Made by a program: the position numbers and the translations under genes. A stretch of 64,000 nucleotides of DNA from CAYYBE01 sp964470345 (GTDB lineage: Bacteria; Babelota; Babeliae; Babelales; Babelaceae). Shown in pieces: positions 16,362-24,973 of this stretch. The DNA lies in NCBI GenBank assembly GCA_964470345.1, contig CAYYBE010000003.1, positions 58,826-122,825 of the forward strand. Direction: 5' to 3'. The notes beneath the pieces are model-generated. The model had not been told where the DNA came from and searched no databases. It saw only the letters and a program-made list of their open reading frames with translations. The stretch's first letter is position 1. Every line of letters begins with the position of its first letter.

Positions 16362-18593
16362 ATGGGTGTCTTACAAGCTCGTTTTTGGGCGTTGATCTAT
16401 GGCGGTAGTGCCTGTGCAGCAACGGTTGCATTTTGTACGTATAACCCGAATGATGCGTCGTTGTTTTTTGTGCAGTATCCTGAGCAGGCGGTTACGAATC
16501 TGTTGGGTAGCTTTGGTGCTTCGGGCGTTGCGCTTACGCTCTATCTTCTGGGCAGTTCGGCACTGATCTTAATTCCCCTGTTAGCATTAAACGCAGTGCG
16601 TTTGTGGAGCGACGCTGGGCGTCGTTGGGCACGTGGACGTCTGGTGGCGTCTGTTGGGCTTATGCTTTGTATCTCACTCATCCAAAACCGCTACCATGTT
16701 ACGCTGTTTTCAGGTGAGTCTGCTGGTGGCATTGTTGGTAGGTTTGGGATGCAGGGACTTGCCCGTCTTTTTGATCCGTGGGTTATTTCTATAATTCTCT
16801 TTTGTTTGTTGGTCAGTTGTGTGTTACTGCTCAGTGGCTTTGCATGGGTACGTCCTGTGGTGCGTGTCTGTACGGTGCAACGCGCGGCACAATTTTTTGC
16901 TCTCGCCGGTCGAGCATGCGCTGCGCTCTGGCGTGGCATAACGGTACCATTTACGGCAGCGTATGCGTTTATGAAACAATATATTGTGGGGCAAGATCCA
17001 ACTCCCGTAGACGCAGCTACTGCTTTTGAACAGGCTGTTTATGATACGCTCTTTTGGAAAAAGCTTGGCGCGCAAGAGCAGGCGGCAACAGACCCGCGCA
17101 CGGTGCAGGCGACGCACGATGAACATATTGGTGTTCCCGTAGCCTGTGCGGTAAGCACGGCAAGTTCCTATACGCTTCCTGATGTACGCGTATTGTTGCA
17201 CACGTCAGACAAACAGTCACTGGCAGAGGGCGCTGTTGATCAGAAGGCAATGCGAGTGCAAGCGGCAATTCTTGAAGAAAAGTTAAGCAAATTCGGTATT
17301 CGGGGAAAAGTAACCGCCTGCAAAAGTGGTCCGGTTGTTGCACTCTTTGAATACCAGCCGGATATTGATACGCCGATTAATAAGATTGTTGCTCGTGAAG
17401 ATGACCTTGCGTTAGCCCTGCAGGCAGTAAGCTTGCGCATTATGGCGCCAATTCCGGGGAAATCGGTAGTAGGCTTTGAAGTTTCCCATGCAAAACGTTC
17501 GATGGTTCTCTTTGCTGACTCTGTACGTGATGATGCTTTTACCCATTGTAAAGGTGCATTGCCCTTAGTGCTTGGGCAAACAACGGGTGGTGAAGAAGTA
17601 GTGATCGATCTTGCGAGTTTGCCCCATTTGTTGGTAGCAGGTTCAACAGGATCGGGAAAATCGGTTGCACTCCATACCATTATTATGAGTATGCTCTGCC
17701 GGACAAGCCCGGATGATCTCCGCTGTATCTTGGTTGATCCGAAGCGGTTAGAATTTTCTGCCTATACTGATATACCCCATTTGCTCTTTCCTATTGTAAC
17801 TGACCCCAAACGGGTCCTTGAAGTATTAAGTTGGGCTGTTGCGACGATGGAAGAACGGTACACGCTTATGGCGCGTGCCGGTGTCCGTAATATTTATGAG
17901 TACCGTGACAAATATGCACACGCCCCCAAGGGTCCTGTAGCAAATCCGGTAGAGCAACCGGCTCTGGAGCCGATGCCCTTTATCGTTATTATGATTGATG
18001 AGCTTGCGGATCTTATGATGGTAGCAGGCAAAGATGTTGAAGAGCGTATTGTTCGCTTGGCGCAGATGGCGCGCGCGGCTGGTATTCATCTTATCCTGGC
18101 AACTCAGCGTCCATCGGTCGACGTTATTACCGGTGTTATTAAGGTAAACTTCCCGGCGCGGATGGCCTTTAAGGTTATTTCAAAAATTGACTCCCGTACG
18201 ATTTTGGATACTTCAGGTGCTGAAAAACTGTTGGGTAAGGGTGACATGCTCTTTCTTGATGCACAAGGTCGCCTGACCCGGGTGCATGGCGCCTATGTTA
18301 CCAATGAAGAGATCGCGGCGGTTGTGCAACATTGCAAACAGCAGCGAGCTCCTGCCTATGAACTGTTACCTGACACGATGGATGATGAAGCGACGTTGAC
18401 TGGGGATGATGCCGTTTTATTTAAAGATGTCGTCGCCTTTGTTTCGTCGGTTGATGAGGTTTCGATCTCCCTTATTCAGAGAAAATTCCGTATTGGCTAT
18501 AATCGCTCTGCCCGCATGATTGATCTTTTGGAGGCGCAAGGTATTGTGCTGCCGGCCATGGGAGGCAAAATGCGCAAAGTGCTCCGTTCTTGA
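16362..18593 (+). CDS. ftsK: DNA translocase FtsK
   Basis: FtsK pumps chromosomal DNA at the division septum and helps resolve chromosome dimers. The 743 residues show four or so N-terminal membrane segments (to about residue 175), a short linker, then the alpha/beta motor with Walker A GSTGSGKS (about residue 426), Walker B VIMIDELADLM and the RPSVDVITGVIK block. The C-terminal gamma domain (about the last 60 residues, VSISLIQRKFRIGYNRSARMI) recognises the polar KOPS DNA. It starts with AAAGGAG before the ATG. The length is typical of short SpoIIIE/FtsK proteins. Confidence 0.96.
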   Translation: MGVLQARFWALIYGGSACAATVAFCTYNPNDASLFFVQYPEQAVTNLLGSFGASGVALTLYLLGSSALILIPLLALNAVRLWSDAGRRWARGRLVASVGLMLCISLIQNRYHVTLFSGESAGGIVGRFGMQGLARLFDPWVISIILFCLLVSCVLLLSGFAWVRPVVRVCTVQRAAQFFALAGRACAALWRGITVPFTAAYAFMKQYIVGQDPTPVDAATAFEQAVYDTLFWKKLGAQEQAATDPRTVQATHDEHIGVPVACAVSTASSYTLPDVRVLLHTSDKQSLAEGAVDQKAMRVQAAILEEKLSKFGIRGKVTACKSGPVVALFEYQPDIDTPINKIVAREDDLALALQAVSLRIMAPIPGKSVVGFEVSHAKRSMVLFADSVRDDAFTHCKGALPLVLGQTTGGEEVVIDLASLPHLLVAGSTGSGKSVALHTIIMSMLCRTSPDDLRCILVDPKRLEFSAYTDIPHLLFPIVTDPKRVLEVLSWAVATMEERYTLMARAGVRNIYEYRDKYAHAPKGPVANPVEQPALEPMPFIVIMIDELADLMMVAGKDVEERIVRLAQMARAAGIHLILATQRPSVDVITGVIKVNFPARMAFKVISKIDSRTILDTSGAEKLLGKGDMLFLDAQGRLTRVHGAYVTNEEIAAVVQHCKQQRAPAYELLPDTMDDEATLTGDDAVLFKDVVAFVSSVDEVSISLIQRKFRIGYNRSARMIDLLEAQGIVLPAMGGKMRKVLRS

Positions 18594-18682
18594 CTTTTTC
18601 ATAAAATGACGCAAGCTTGAATCAACGTAATTACTAAGGGTTTTTTGGGCTTTTTAGGGTCGACAAATGGAGTATGAGAGCA

Positions 18683-20080
18683 ATGGTTTTTAATGAAGCA
18701 TTTATTCAATCGATTATTCCCCAGGTACGCTTTCGTGGGCAGCCTTTGCCTGCGGACGTAACGTGGGCGCTTGATTCGCGGGCGGCGGCAGAACAGTCTG
18801 TTTTTGTTGCGTTGCGCGGGGCGCAGACTGATGGGCATAATTTTGTTGCCGAGGCGTTGCGCGCCGGGGCCTGTGGTTGCCTGGTCAGTCTTGAGAAAGA
18901 AGAGGAATTGTCTGCGCTGATGCAGCAGTATGAGACAACAAAAACTTTTATTCTGGTACCGTTACCCGAGCAAGCGCTGTATGAACTTGCGGCGGCCTGG
19001 CGTCAGCTGTTTTCCTATCCAGTTGTTGGTATTACCGGTTCTGTGGGAAAGACGACGACCAAGGCGATGCTTGCCAATGTGCTACGAGCACAAGGGCGTC
19101 CGTTTTTGGCCTCTGAGGGAAATCAGAATACGCTTTTAGGTGCATCAATAAATATTTTGCGCATGAAACCAGAGCATACGGTGGCTGTCTTTGAAATGGG
19201 CATTAGCCGCCGCGGAGAAATGGCTCGTCTTGCTCAGTTGGTACGCCCTACTATTGGGGTAATTACCGCATTGGGCCATTGTCATATGGAAGGGTTAGGT
19301 TCTCTTGCTGATATTGCAGCAGAAAAACGGGATGTTTTTTCGGCGTTTACTCCTGATTGCATTGGAATTATTGATGGAGACCAGCCATTACTTGCTACTG
19401 TTTCGTATGCTCAGCCGATAATCCGTTTTGGTAAAAAGATGAGTAATCAGATTCAAGCACGTAAAATTGAGTTGCACACCGGTGTTGCATCATTTCAGCT
19501 TAAAATATATCAAGAGCGCTATCCTCTTATCTTGCAAACAGAGCATCTTGCGCGCATCTATAATGCACTGACGGCGGCAGCGGTTTCGCATGTCCTTGGC
19601 GTTGAACCTTCAGTTATGTGTCAGGGGTTACAAGAGCCTGTTGCCGTGTCGGGAAGATTTAAAAAATATGAAATAGCTTCAAGCGGCTCTGTTGTGATTG
19701 ATGACAGTTATAATGCCAACCCTGAAAGCATGAAGGCGGCATTGCTCGCTTTTGAGAAAGTTGAAGCACCGGGGAAGAAAATAGCAGTTTTAGGCGATAT
19801 GCTTGAGCTTGGGGTTAACGCTCCTTTTTGGCACCGCCAGCTTGGTCGCTTTTTGCGCAAAGTTCCTTCGGTACAAGAGGTTGTTTTTGTGGGTGAACAG
19901 GTTAAGTGGGCTCAAAAACTTGTCCCGCTTCATATGATGAGCCACCATGTTGCTTCGTGGGAAGAGGCTGCGCAGCTTCTCAAAGACCGGGTAGCGCATG
20001 ACAAAACGATTGTGCTTGTCAAAGGTTCACTGGGGATGCGCTTACGTAATCTTGTGCATGTATTAACAGGGCAAAAGTAA
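18683..20080 (+). CDS. murF: UDP-N-acetylmuramoyl-tripeptide--D-alanyl-D-alanine ligase
   Basis: MurF adds D-Ala-D-Ala to the UDP-MurNAc tripeptide, the last cytoplasmic step of peptidoglycan monomer synthesis. Landmarks: ATP loop GITGSVGKTTTK, EGNQNTLLG, FEMGISRRGEM and DDSYNANPESM. GGAG at 18669-18672 is ten bases before the ATG at 18683 but only one base before the ATG at 18674, so I take 18683 (465 residues). The stop overlaps the start of rsmH (TAATG). The alanine racemase at 35382 supplies D-Ala. Confidence 0.96.
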   Translation: MVFNEAFIQSIIPQVRFRGQPLPADVTWALDSRAAAEQSVFVALRGAQTDGHNFVAEALRAGACGCLVSLEKEEELSALMQQYETTKTFILVPLPEQALYELAAAWRQLFSYPVVGITGSVGKTTTKAMLANVLRAQGRPFLASEGNQNTLLGASINILRMKPEHTVAVFEMGISRRGEMARLAQLVRPTIGVITALGHCHMEGLGSLADIAAEKRDVFSAFTPDCIGIIDGDQPLLATVSYAQPIIRFGKKMSNQIQARKIELHTGVASFQLKIYQERYPLILQTEHLARIYNALTAAAVSHVLGVEPSVMCQGLQEPVAVSGRFKKYEIASSGSVVIDDSYNANPESMKAALLAFEKVEAPGKKIAVLGDMLELGVNAPFWHRQLGRFLRKVPSVQEVVFVGEQVKWAQKLVPLHMMSHHVASWEEAAQLLKDRVAHDKTIVLVKGSLGMRLRNLVHVLTGQK

Positions 20081-20985
20081 TGCAACCGTACCATATACCA
20101 GTATTAGTTTCCCAAGTTTTGGAGTATCTGATTCCTGCCCCCCAGGCAGACTCGTCTCGCGGAGACACGTCTCGAGTTTATGTCGATGCGACATTCGGCG
20201 GGGGTGGGCATACCCAAGCGATTTTAGAGGCTGATCCACAGGCTTCGGTGATTGCCTTTGATTGGGATGCGGACGCGCTTGAACTCAATAAGCAACGGCT
20301 CGAAGAGCTTTTCCCGGGGAGAATCCAGTTTGTCTGGGGTAATTTTGCCCAACTGGAACATCACCTTAAAAAATTACGGGTAACAGAAGTTGACGGTATT
20401 TTAGCCGATTTTGGAACCTCCCAATATCAGATTAAAGCGCAGGAAGGCTTTTCTTTTATGGTTAACTCTCCGCTTGATATGCGGATGTCCCCGGGCCATT
20501 ACCGGGTCACCGCTGCGGGGCTCCTCAACAGTTTGAGTGAAAAAGAGTTAACAGAATTGTTGTGGGAGTATGGCCAAGAACGCCATGCGCGGGAAATTGC
20601 CCGTGCTATTGTTTTTACGCGTCGGCGTAAGCCATTGCGCATGACGAGCGATCTTGTTGACGTTGTGCTCTCGGTGGTTCCTCGGACTAAACCGGGTATT
20701 CATCCAGCAACACAGACCTTTCAGGCGCTGCGTATCGTAGTAAATCATGAACTTGAAAATATTCGTTCTTTTCTTACGCAAGCGATTCGAGTATTGCGCC
20801 ATGATGGCCACTTAGTCTGTATCAGTTTTCATTCACTGGAAGACCGTTTGGTCAAACAGTTTTTTCAGGACCATAAAACCGAACTGACCAATTTGACTAA
20901 GCATGTTGTAATAGCAAGTGATACTGAAAGATCAGCCAATTCTTCCTCACGATCGGCAAAGCTTCGTGCTGCAGCGAGAAATTGA
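20080..20985 (+). CDS. rsmH: 16S rRNA (cytosine-1402 N4) methyltransferase
   Basis: RsmH methylates C1402 in the ribosomal decoding centre. The SAM-binding motif DATFGGGGHTQAIL, LADFGTSQYQI, SPLDMRM and the C-terminal SFHSLEDRLVKQFF are present. The length (301) is normal. The usual D-L-G-x-S-S is D-F-G-T-S here. Translationally coupled to murF by a one-base overlap. The murF-rsmH proximity is a remnant of the division and cell-wall cluster. Confidence 0.95.
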   Translation: MQPYHIPVLVSQVLEYLIPAPQADSSRGDTSRVYVDATFGGGGHTQAILEADPQASVIAFDWDADALELNKQRLEELFPGRIQFVWGNFAQLEHHLKKLRVTEVDGILADFGTSQYQIKAQEGFSFMVNSPLDMRMSPGHYRVTAAGLLNSLSEKELTELLWEYGQERHAREIARAIVFTRRRKPLRMTSDLVDVVLSVVPRTKPGIHPATQTFQALRIVVNHELENIRSFLTQAIRVLRHDGHLVCISFHSLEDRLVKQFFQDHKTELTNLTKHVVIASDTERSANSSSRSAKLRAAARN

Positions 20986-21014
20986 TTGACAAAGGGCTTT
21001 TGGCATCATAAACT
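20986..21014 (+). promoter_or_regulatory. Promoter of spoVG
   Basis: TTGACA (overlapping the rsmH stop region), 17 bases, TAAACT, 46 bases before the spoVG start. Confidence 0.65.
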
Positions 21015-21060
21015 TATGCCAAGAGTAGTTAAAAAATCCTTGTAGATAAAGGCTTAGACG

Positions 21061-21348
21061 ATGAAAATTACTGAAATTAAAGTGTATCCAGCTAAAGAGG
21101 GTGGACGACTGAAAGCGTATGCAACAATCGTCTTTGAAAACGTATTTATTGTACGAGACCTCAAAATTATTGAAGGAGAAAAAGGGTTTTTTGTTTCGAT
21201 GCCTTCCCGTCGTAGAAAAGATGGGACTTTCCGAGACATTGTACACCCATTAAACTCGGAAACGCGCAAGCAGATTGAAGAGTTAATTATTACCGAATAT
21301 GGTAAGGCTGCTGAAACACAAAGTTTCGCTACTGCAGAAATTGAATAA
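21061..21348 (+). CDS. spoVG: SpoVG family regulator
   Basis: 95 residues starting MKITEIKVYPAKEGGRLKAY, the hallmark of SpoVG. In other bacteria SpoVG binds DNA and RNA and regulates envelope and division functions; its target here is unknown. The conserved SMPSRRRKDGTFRDIVHP block is intact. A tRNA follows 14 bases after the stop. Confidence 0.93.
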   Translation: MKITEIKVYPAKEGGRLKAYATIVFENVFIVRDLKIIEGEKGFFVSMPSRRRKDGTFRDIVHPLNSETRKQIEELIITEYGKAAETQSFATAEIE

Positions 21349-21362
21349 CATCTCGTATTGAT

Positions 21363-21437
21363 TGGGGCGTAGCCAAGTGGTAAGGCATCGGCCTTTGGAG
21401 CCGACATTCGGAGGTTCGAACCCTCCCGCCCCAGCCA
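21363..21437 (+). tRNA. trnQ: tRNA-Gln (UUG)
   Basis: 75 bases with an encoded CCA end. The acceptor stem is TGGGGCG/CGCCCCA with discriminator G; the D arm is GCCAAGTGGTAAGGC; the anticodon stem TCGGC/GCCGA carries loop CTTTGGA, giving anticodon UUG; the T arm is GGAGGTTCGAACCCTCC. The U1-A72 pair and G73 are typical of bacterial tRNA-Gln. Confidence 0.96.
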
Positions 21438-21475
21438 CCTGCCGAGGCTCCCGGCGATTTGGGCCAAAAAATAGC

Positions 21476-21504
21476 GCCACTACCGATTTGGTAGTGGCTT
21501 TTTT
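21476..21504 (+). terminator. Terminator after tRNA-Gln, abutting the maf ribosome-binding site
   Basis: Nine-base perfect stem GCCACTACC / GGTAGTGGC, GATTT loop and six T. The GGAG of maf starts three bases after the T run. Confidence 0.9.
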
Positions 21505-21516
21505 ATGGAGTTTTTC

Positions 21517-22137
21517 ATGAAAAACCATCTTCTCTATCTTGCATCAAAATCAGCGTCGCGCCGTATGTTATTGGAGCAAGCGCGTATCCCTTTTGCATTG
21601 CTTGAGCAGTCAGCTGACGAAACGCAGTGCGACTGGAATCAGGATCTTGAAACGGTTGTTCGTTCGATTGCTCAGCACAAAATGGAGCATGTAATTATGC
21701 CTGCAGGTGAAGAGGGGCAGATTGCGTTTGTTATCACGGCCGATACGCTCAATACCGATGCCCATGGGTCGATCTTTGGCAAACCAACCGATATTGCAGA
21801 CGCCAAGCGTATGATTCGGGCACAGGCCGGTTTTGCCCAGATTGCAACGGGATTTTGTATTCGGAAAAGTCAGTTGAGCGCTGGGAGTTGGCATGAGCTG
21901 GAGCGTCGTGAAGGCTGCGTGGTTGCAAGTTGCGTGCTTGAAGTGTCGGAGCCATGGCTTGAACGTTTTCTTGCCGCTGAACCGAACCTGGTAAGCTTCG
22001 CTGGTGCACTTGCCGTTGACGGGTATGCGAGTCAGTTTGTGAAATCGATTAATGGTTCCTATACAGCTATTTTAGGTCTCCCTCTGTATGAGGTACGCGA
22101 GGCGCTTGAAGAATTAGATTTCTTTGAGCTTTCTTAG
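21517..22137 (+). CDS. maf: Maf family nucleotide pyrophosphatase
   Basis: Maf proteins hydrolyse non-standard or pyrimidine NTPs. The N-terminal LYLASKSASRRMLLEQ motif and ITADTLNTDAHGSIFGKPTD (family: DTxV...GKP) are present; GSYTAILGLPLYEV is the usual C-terminal block. The family Asp general base is the D in ADT. Start at 21517 is chosen because GGAG at 21507-21510 sits six bases upstream; the in-frame ATG at 21505 would lie inside the terminator T run. 206 residues, usual length 190-210. Confidence 0.9.
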   Translation: MKNHLLYLASKSASRRMLLEQARIPFALLEQSADETQCDWNQDLETVVRSIAQHKMEHVIMPAGEEGQIAFVITADTLNTDAHGSIFGKPTDIADAKRMIRAQAGFAQIATGFCIRKSQLSAGSWHELERREGCVVASCVLEVSEPWLERFLAAEPNLVSFAGALAVDGYASQFVKSINGSYTAILGLPLYEVREALEELDFFELS

Positions 22138-22166
22138 CTCGCGCTCAGGGCTCGCGCAGAGAATAA

Positions 22167-22193
22167 AAGGGCAGGAGTTTTCCTTCCGCCCTT
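22167..22193 (-). terminator. Terminator of the ankyrin-like gene
   Basis: Imperfect stem AAGGGCGGAAG / CTCCTGCCCTT with a short loop on the minus strand, followed by TTATTCT. It also faces maf. Confidence 0.65.
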
Positions 22194-22221
22194 CGTACGT
22201 GTTTCGTGCGAATCTGTTCGT

Positions 22222-22494
22222 TTAGAAGCGATGACCTTGCTTCTTTGCTAAAAAATTGATTCGTTCTTGGAGGAGGCTAACAATTTCTTGGTTTCCCTTT
22301 TTACGAGCCCATGCAATGATAGAATCCCCATATGGAGAATTTGCATTTACAGAAGCATTCTGGCTAATCGCATTTTTTACGCCCTGAACATCGCCGTTGT
22401 CGATTGCGTATCTAAGATCAACGGTCGGATCGGCCTGCACCAGCGCCGGTATCAGCAATGCTATGCTCAGTAGTACACCTAATAGTTTTTTCAT
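22222..22494 (-). CDS. Small exported ankyrin-repeat protein
   Basis: 90 residues. The first 21 are a clear signal peptide (LLGVLLSIALLIPALVQA). Residues 25-80 hold about one and a half ankyrin repeats: DLRYAIDNGDVQGVKNAIS, then NANSPYGDSIIAWARKKGNQEIVSLL. Ankyrin proteins with signal peptides are frequent in intracellular bacteria and bind host or periplasmic proteins; the partner is unknown. It has its own terminator, so it is monocistronic. Confidence 0.85.
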   Translation of the reverse strand: MKKLLGVLLSIALLIPALVQADPTVDLRYAIDNGDVQGVKNAISQNASVNANSPYGDSIIAWARKKGNQEIVSLLQERINFLAKKQGHRF

Positions 22495-22623
22495 AATACT
22501 TCCCCCCTTTTTTTTAATTTTGGGTTAGACCCTATGTCCCCCTTAATTTTAGTATAAGGGCGGGAGTGTGAGGGATGCAAGGGATGCTGAGCTGGACAGG
22601 TCTCGGGCACAAGAAGCTTTTTG

Positions 22624-24036
22624 TTACTCTACAATCTTATTTTCTTGAGTCAGCTTATGGTGTTTGGTGCCAACATAGAGCGCTGCAACAATCCATATGC
22701 CGATAAAGCCAAAACTGAGTAATGATCCGTAGAGCATGAGGCTACTGAGGTCATGCTTATATAAGTTATTAAGGCTTCCGCTGGCAGATTTTGCAAAACG
22801 GCCTCCAAACATATCAATCCAGCCCTTAGATTTGAACTTAGCATCTTTGCTCGTTGGAATATAGAGAATTTCTTTGAGCGGTTGCTGGAAGGCTAAGCTG
22901 AGCCCACGCAAGACCATGAGCGCTGCAAAGATCGCCCATGCGATGGCAAGGGTTGTTTGCGACCATAAAAATGAGAAACTCAGAAGAAGTACTAAGACAA
23001 GTGCAAACATAATGGGGTAGATAAGCAGTGATCTCCGCAGTCCAAATGAACGCAACGCGTAGGTGATTCCAAACACAACGAGCAGAAGTGATACGACGTT
23101 GGTACAGACGCCGAAAAGGCTCTGAAACCAACAGAATGTTGCTTCGCTTCCATAGCTTGGGCATGTTGCTGCAAGCCGATGCATTTGATACTCAAGAATT
23201 TCGGTGGTGATACTGTCGATCGTGGTGATAGCAAAGATGCCCAAAAGATAGGGGCGAGAGAGCAAGAGGGTGATTCCAGAAAAGAACCCTTCAAAAAAGC
23301 CTTCTTTTCGATTTTCGGTTGCGGCCGCTCGTTCGTTTCCAACAAGCTCTTGTGCAGGAATCGTTTTCATAAAATGACGGACCATAATCATAATGCCAAA
23401 CGTACCCAAAGCGGCTATGCCGACCATTGGCCATAAAGTTCCCCATGAGCTTCCGCATAGGAGGAAAATCGAGCCTAAGAGCGCGCCGGTTTGTGCAAAT
23501 GCCATAACAAGAGGGAACCCTCGTTTGGCCGTTTCTGAATCGGTAATACTGTTGGTAAACGACCAGAAGAGTGCAAAAATGAGTGAGCCAAAACTTTCTA
23601 CAGCAAAATAGACAACCCATCCGGTTGCCGCGAGCACCTCTTTTCCAAGGGCCTCTATGCCATACCATTCTCGTATAAGCAGCGCACCGGCGATACCTAA
23701 GAAGATAAAGCCGTAAAAGGTACAAATAATATAAAAAAGCTGGTGCTTTTTAACGAGGTCAATTAACTTCGAGTAGAGTAATACGGCGACCAAAACAACA
23801 ATGGGCGACCAGAACTTTGCTATTGGTTGAAAGAGGGCACCTTGTTGGTCAACCCAGCCAAAAGCTTCAGGAAAGGCGACTTTAAAGAAAATCGTTTGTT
23901 TGAGTAATTTTAAAAGCCAGTAGGTTGCAAGCAGAACAAAGGCGATGCCGCCAATCAGTGAGAATTTTCTGATCTCATGTGGGCTGAGGTCAGGAAAGAA
24001 ATAATGAATGATGCGTTTCAGCATTTGTTTCAACAT
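22624..24036 (-). CDS. NTT-family ATP/ADP translocase (Tlc)
   Basis: 470 residues with about 11-12 membrane helices. The family starts after a short cytosolic N-terminus with PDLSPHEIRKFSLI, and the TYWLLKLLKQTIFF segment matches the conserved first helix (family: LRxxKDxxF). TNSITDSETAKRGFPL and the closing QQPLKEILYIPTSKDAKFKSKGWID are strong NTT signatures (family: PxKExxYIPL...KyKaKa.ID). NTTs of obligate intracellular bacteria exchange bacterial ADP for host ATP or import nucleotides; which substrate this one uses cannot be read from sequence. Direct evidence of a host-dependent lifestyle. The ribosome-binding site is weak. Confidence 0.92.
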   Translation of the reverse strand: MLKQMLKRIIHYFFPDLSPHEIRKFSLIGGIAFVLLATYWLLKLLKQTIFFKVAFPEAFGWVDQQGALFQPIAKFWSPIVVLVAVLLYSKLIDLVKKHQLFYIICTFYGFIFLGIAGALLIREWYGIEALGKEVLAATGWVVYFAVESFGSLIFALFWSFTNSITDSETAKRGFPLVMAFAQTGALLGSIFLLCGSSWGTLWPMVGIAALGTFGIMIMVRHFMKTIPAQELVGNERAAATENRKEGFFEGFFSGITLLLSRPYLLGIFAITTIDSITTEILEYQMHRLAATCPSYGSEATFCWFQSLFGVCTNVVSLLLVVFGITYALRSFGLRRSLLIYPIMFALVLVLLLSFSFLWSQTTLAIAWAIFAALMVLRGLSLAFQQPLKEILYIPTSKDAKFKSKGWIDMFGGRFAKSASGSLNNLYKHDLSSLMLYGSLLSFGFIGIWIVAALYVGTKHHKLTQENKIVE

Positions 24037-24168
24037 AGAGGAATAAAACCTCGGGTTTTAGGGGATTGGGGGCTTGATAGGCTCTTAGTATCGCAGAGAG
24101 TCCTGTTGTTGTCAAAGTTACTAGTAGAAATAGTGCTCGCTTTGTGTTGGCACCAATAATCCTATTAC

Positions 24169-24198
24169 TTGACGTTTTTCCACAATATTCTTTATGCT
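24169..24198 (+). promoter_or_regulatory. Promoter of the first Sel1 gene
   Basis: TTGACG, 18 bases, TATGCT, about 50 bases before the ATG. Confidence 0.55.
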
Positions 24199-24252
24199 GA
24201 ATTACAGTGGGGGACGATGAGATGAATCTCGTTTTTTACATATGGGGTTATA

Positions 24253-24873
24253 ATGCGTTTAACGTATGTAGGATTACTATTTGTGGTATGTGGCATAGTG
24301 AGCCGTACAGCTCTAGCTTCGCAAGCAAAAACTGAAACTTTAGAAATTTCCAACGAAGAGCGCCTTGCCCGTAAAAGGCTGGACAACGCCTTTGCGCTTT
24401 TGAATGGAACAACGCAAGAGCAAAAATATGCTGTAGCAATGCTTGAGCAAGAGACCGGTGACCGTTTTGTAGGAGATGCAGCACTTAACGATCTTGGTTG
24501 GTACTACGGAAATATAAAGGGTGATTGGAAGAAGGCTGTTCCCTACTATGAAAAGGCTGCCAAGCATGGAAAATTGGAAGCTTTGCTTAATGTAGCCGAT
24601 TGCTATAAAAGAGGTCTTGGAGTTAAAAAAGATGCAAAACGCGCGGCTATTTACAGGGAAGAGGCAGAGGCGGTGTATGCGAAACTTCAAAAACAAAGTG
24701 GCAAGCCGAATGACAAATCGTTAAATTTGTTGATCAAAGAAAATCATCGTAAATTTGGAAAAATCTCAAAAGAGCAGAATGAAAATACGCGTATTGCAGG
24801 AGAGAAAGTCGAGCTAGAGGCTCCTCTTGAAATTGAACTAACAAATTTTGCCGATTGTAAAAAACCTGCATAG
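24253..24873 (+). CDS. Exported Sel1-repeat protein 1
   Basis: 206 residues. Signal peptide YVGLLFVVCGIVSRTALA. Residues 85-140 match Sel1-like repeats: NDLGWYYGNIKGDWKKAVPYYEKAAKHG then LLNVADCYKRGLGVKKDAKRAAIYREEA. The C-terminal third is charged and not repeated. Sel1 proteins scaffold interactions and are common effectors or envelope proteins in intracellular bacteria. It is paired with a related gene 100 bases downstream, and both share the context TTTTTTACA, then GGGGTTA, just before the ATG. Confidence 0.85.
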   Translation: MRLTYVGLLFVVCGIVSRTALASQAKTETLEISNEERLARKRLDNAFALLNGTTQEQKYAVAMLEQETGDRFVGDAALNDLGWYYGNIKGDWKKAVPYYEKAAKHGKLEALLNVADCYKRGLGVKKDAKRAAIYREEAEAVYAKLQKQSGKPNDKSLNLLIKENHRKFGKISKEQNENTRIAGEKVELEAPLEIELTNFADCKKPA

Positions 24874-24973
24874 TAATGATAAGTATCAAACTTGAATCAG
24901 AAAGGGGTTCGGTAAAGAATTTTGTTGTAGAGGGTTATGTTTATCTATCATTTTTTTACACAAAGGGGTTACG

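Noticed and set aside
21363..21437. tRNA-Gln as phage or island attachment site
   Set aside because: No integrase gene and no repeat of the tRNA 3' end were seen nearby.
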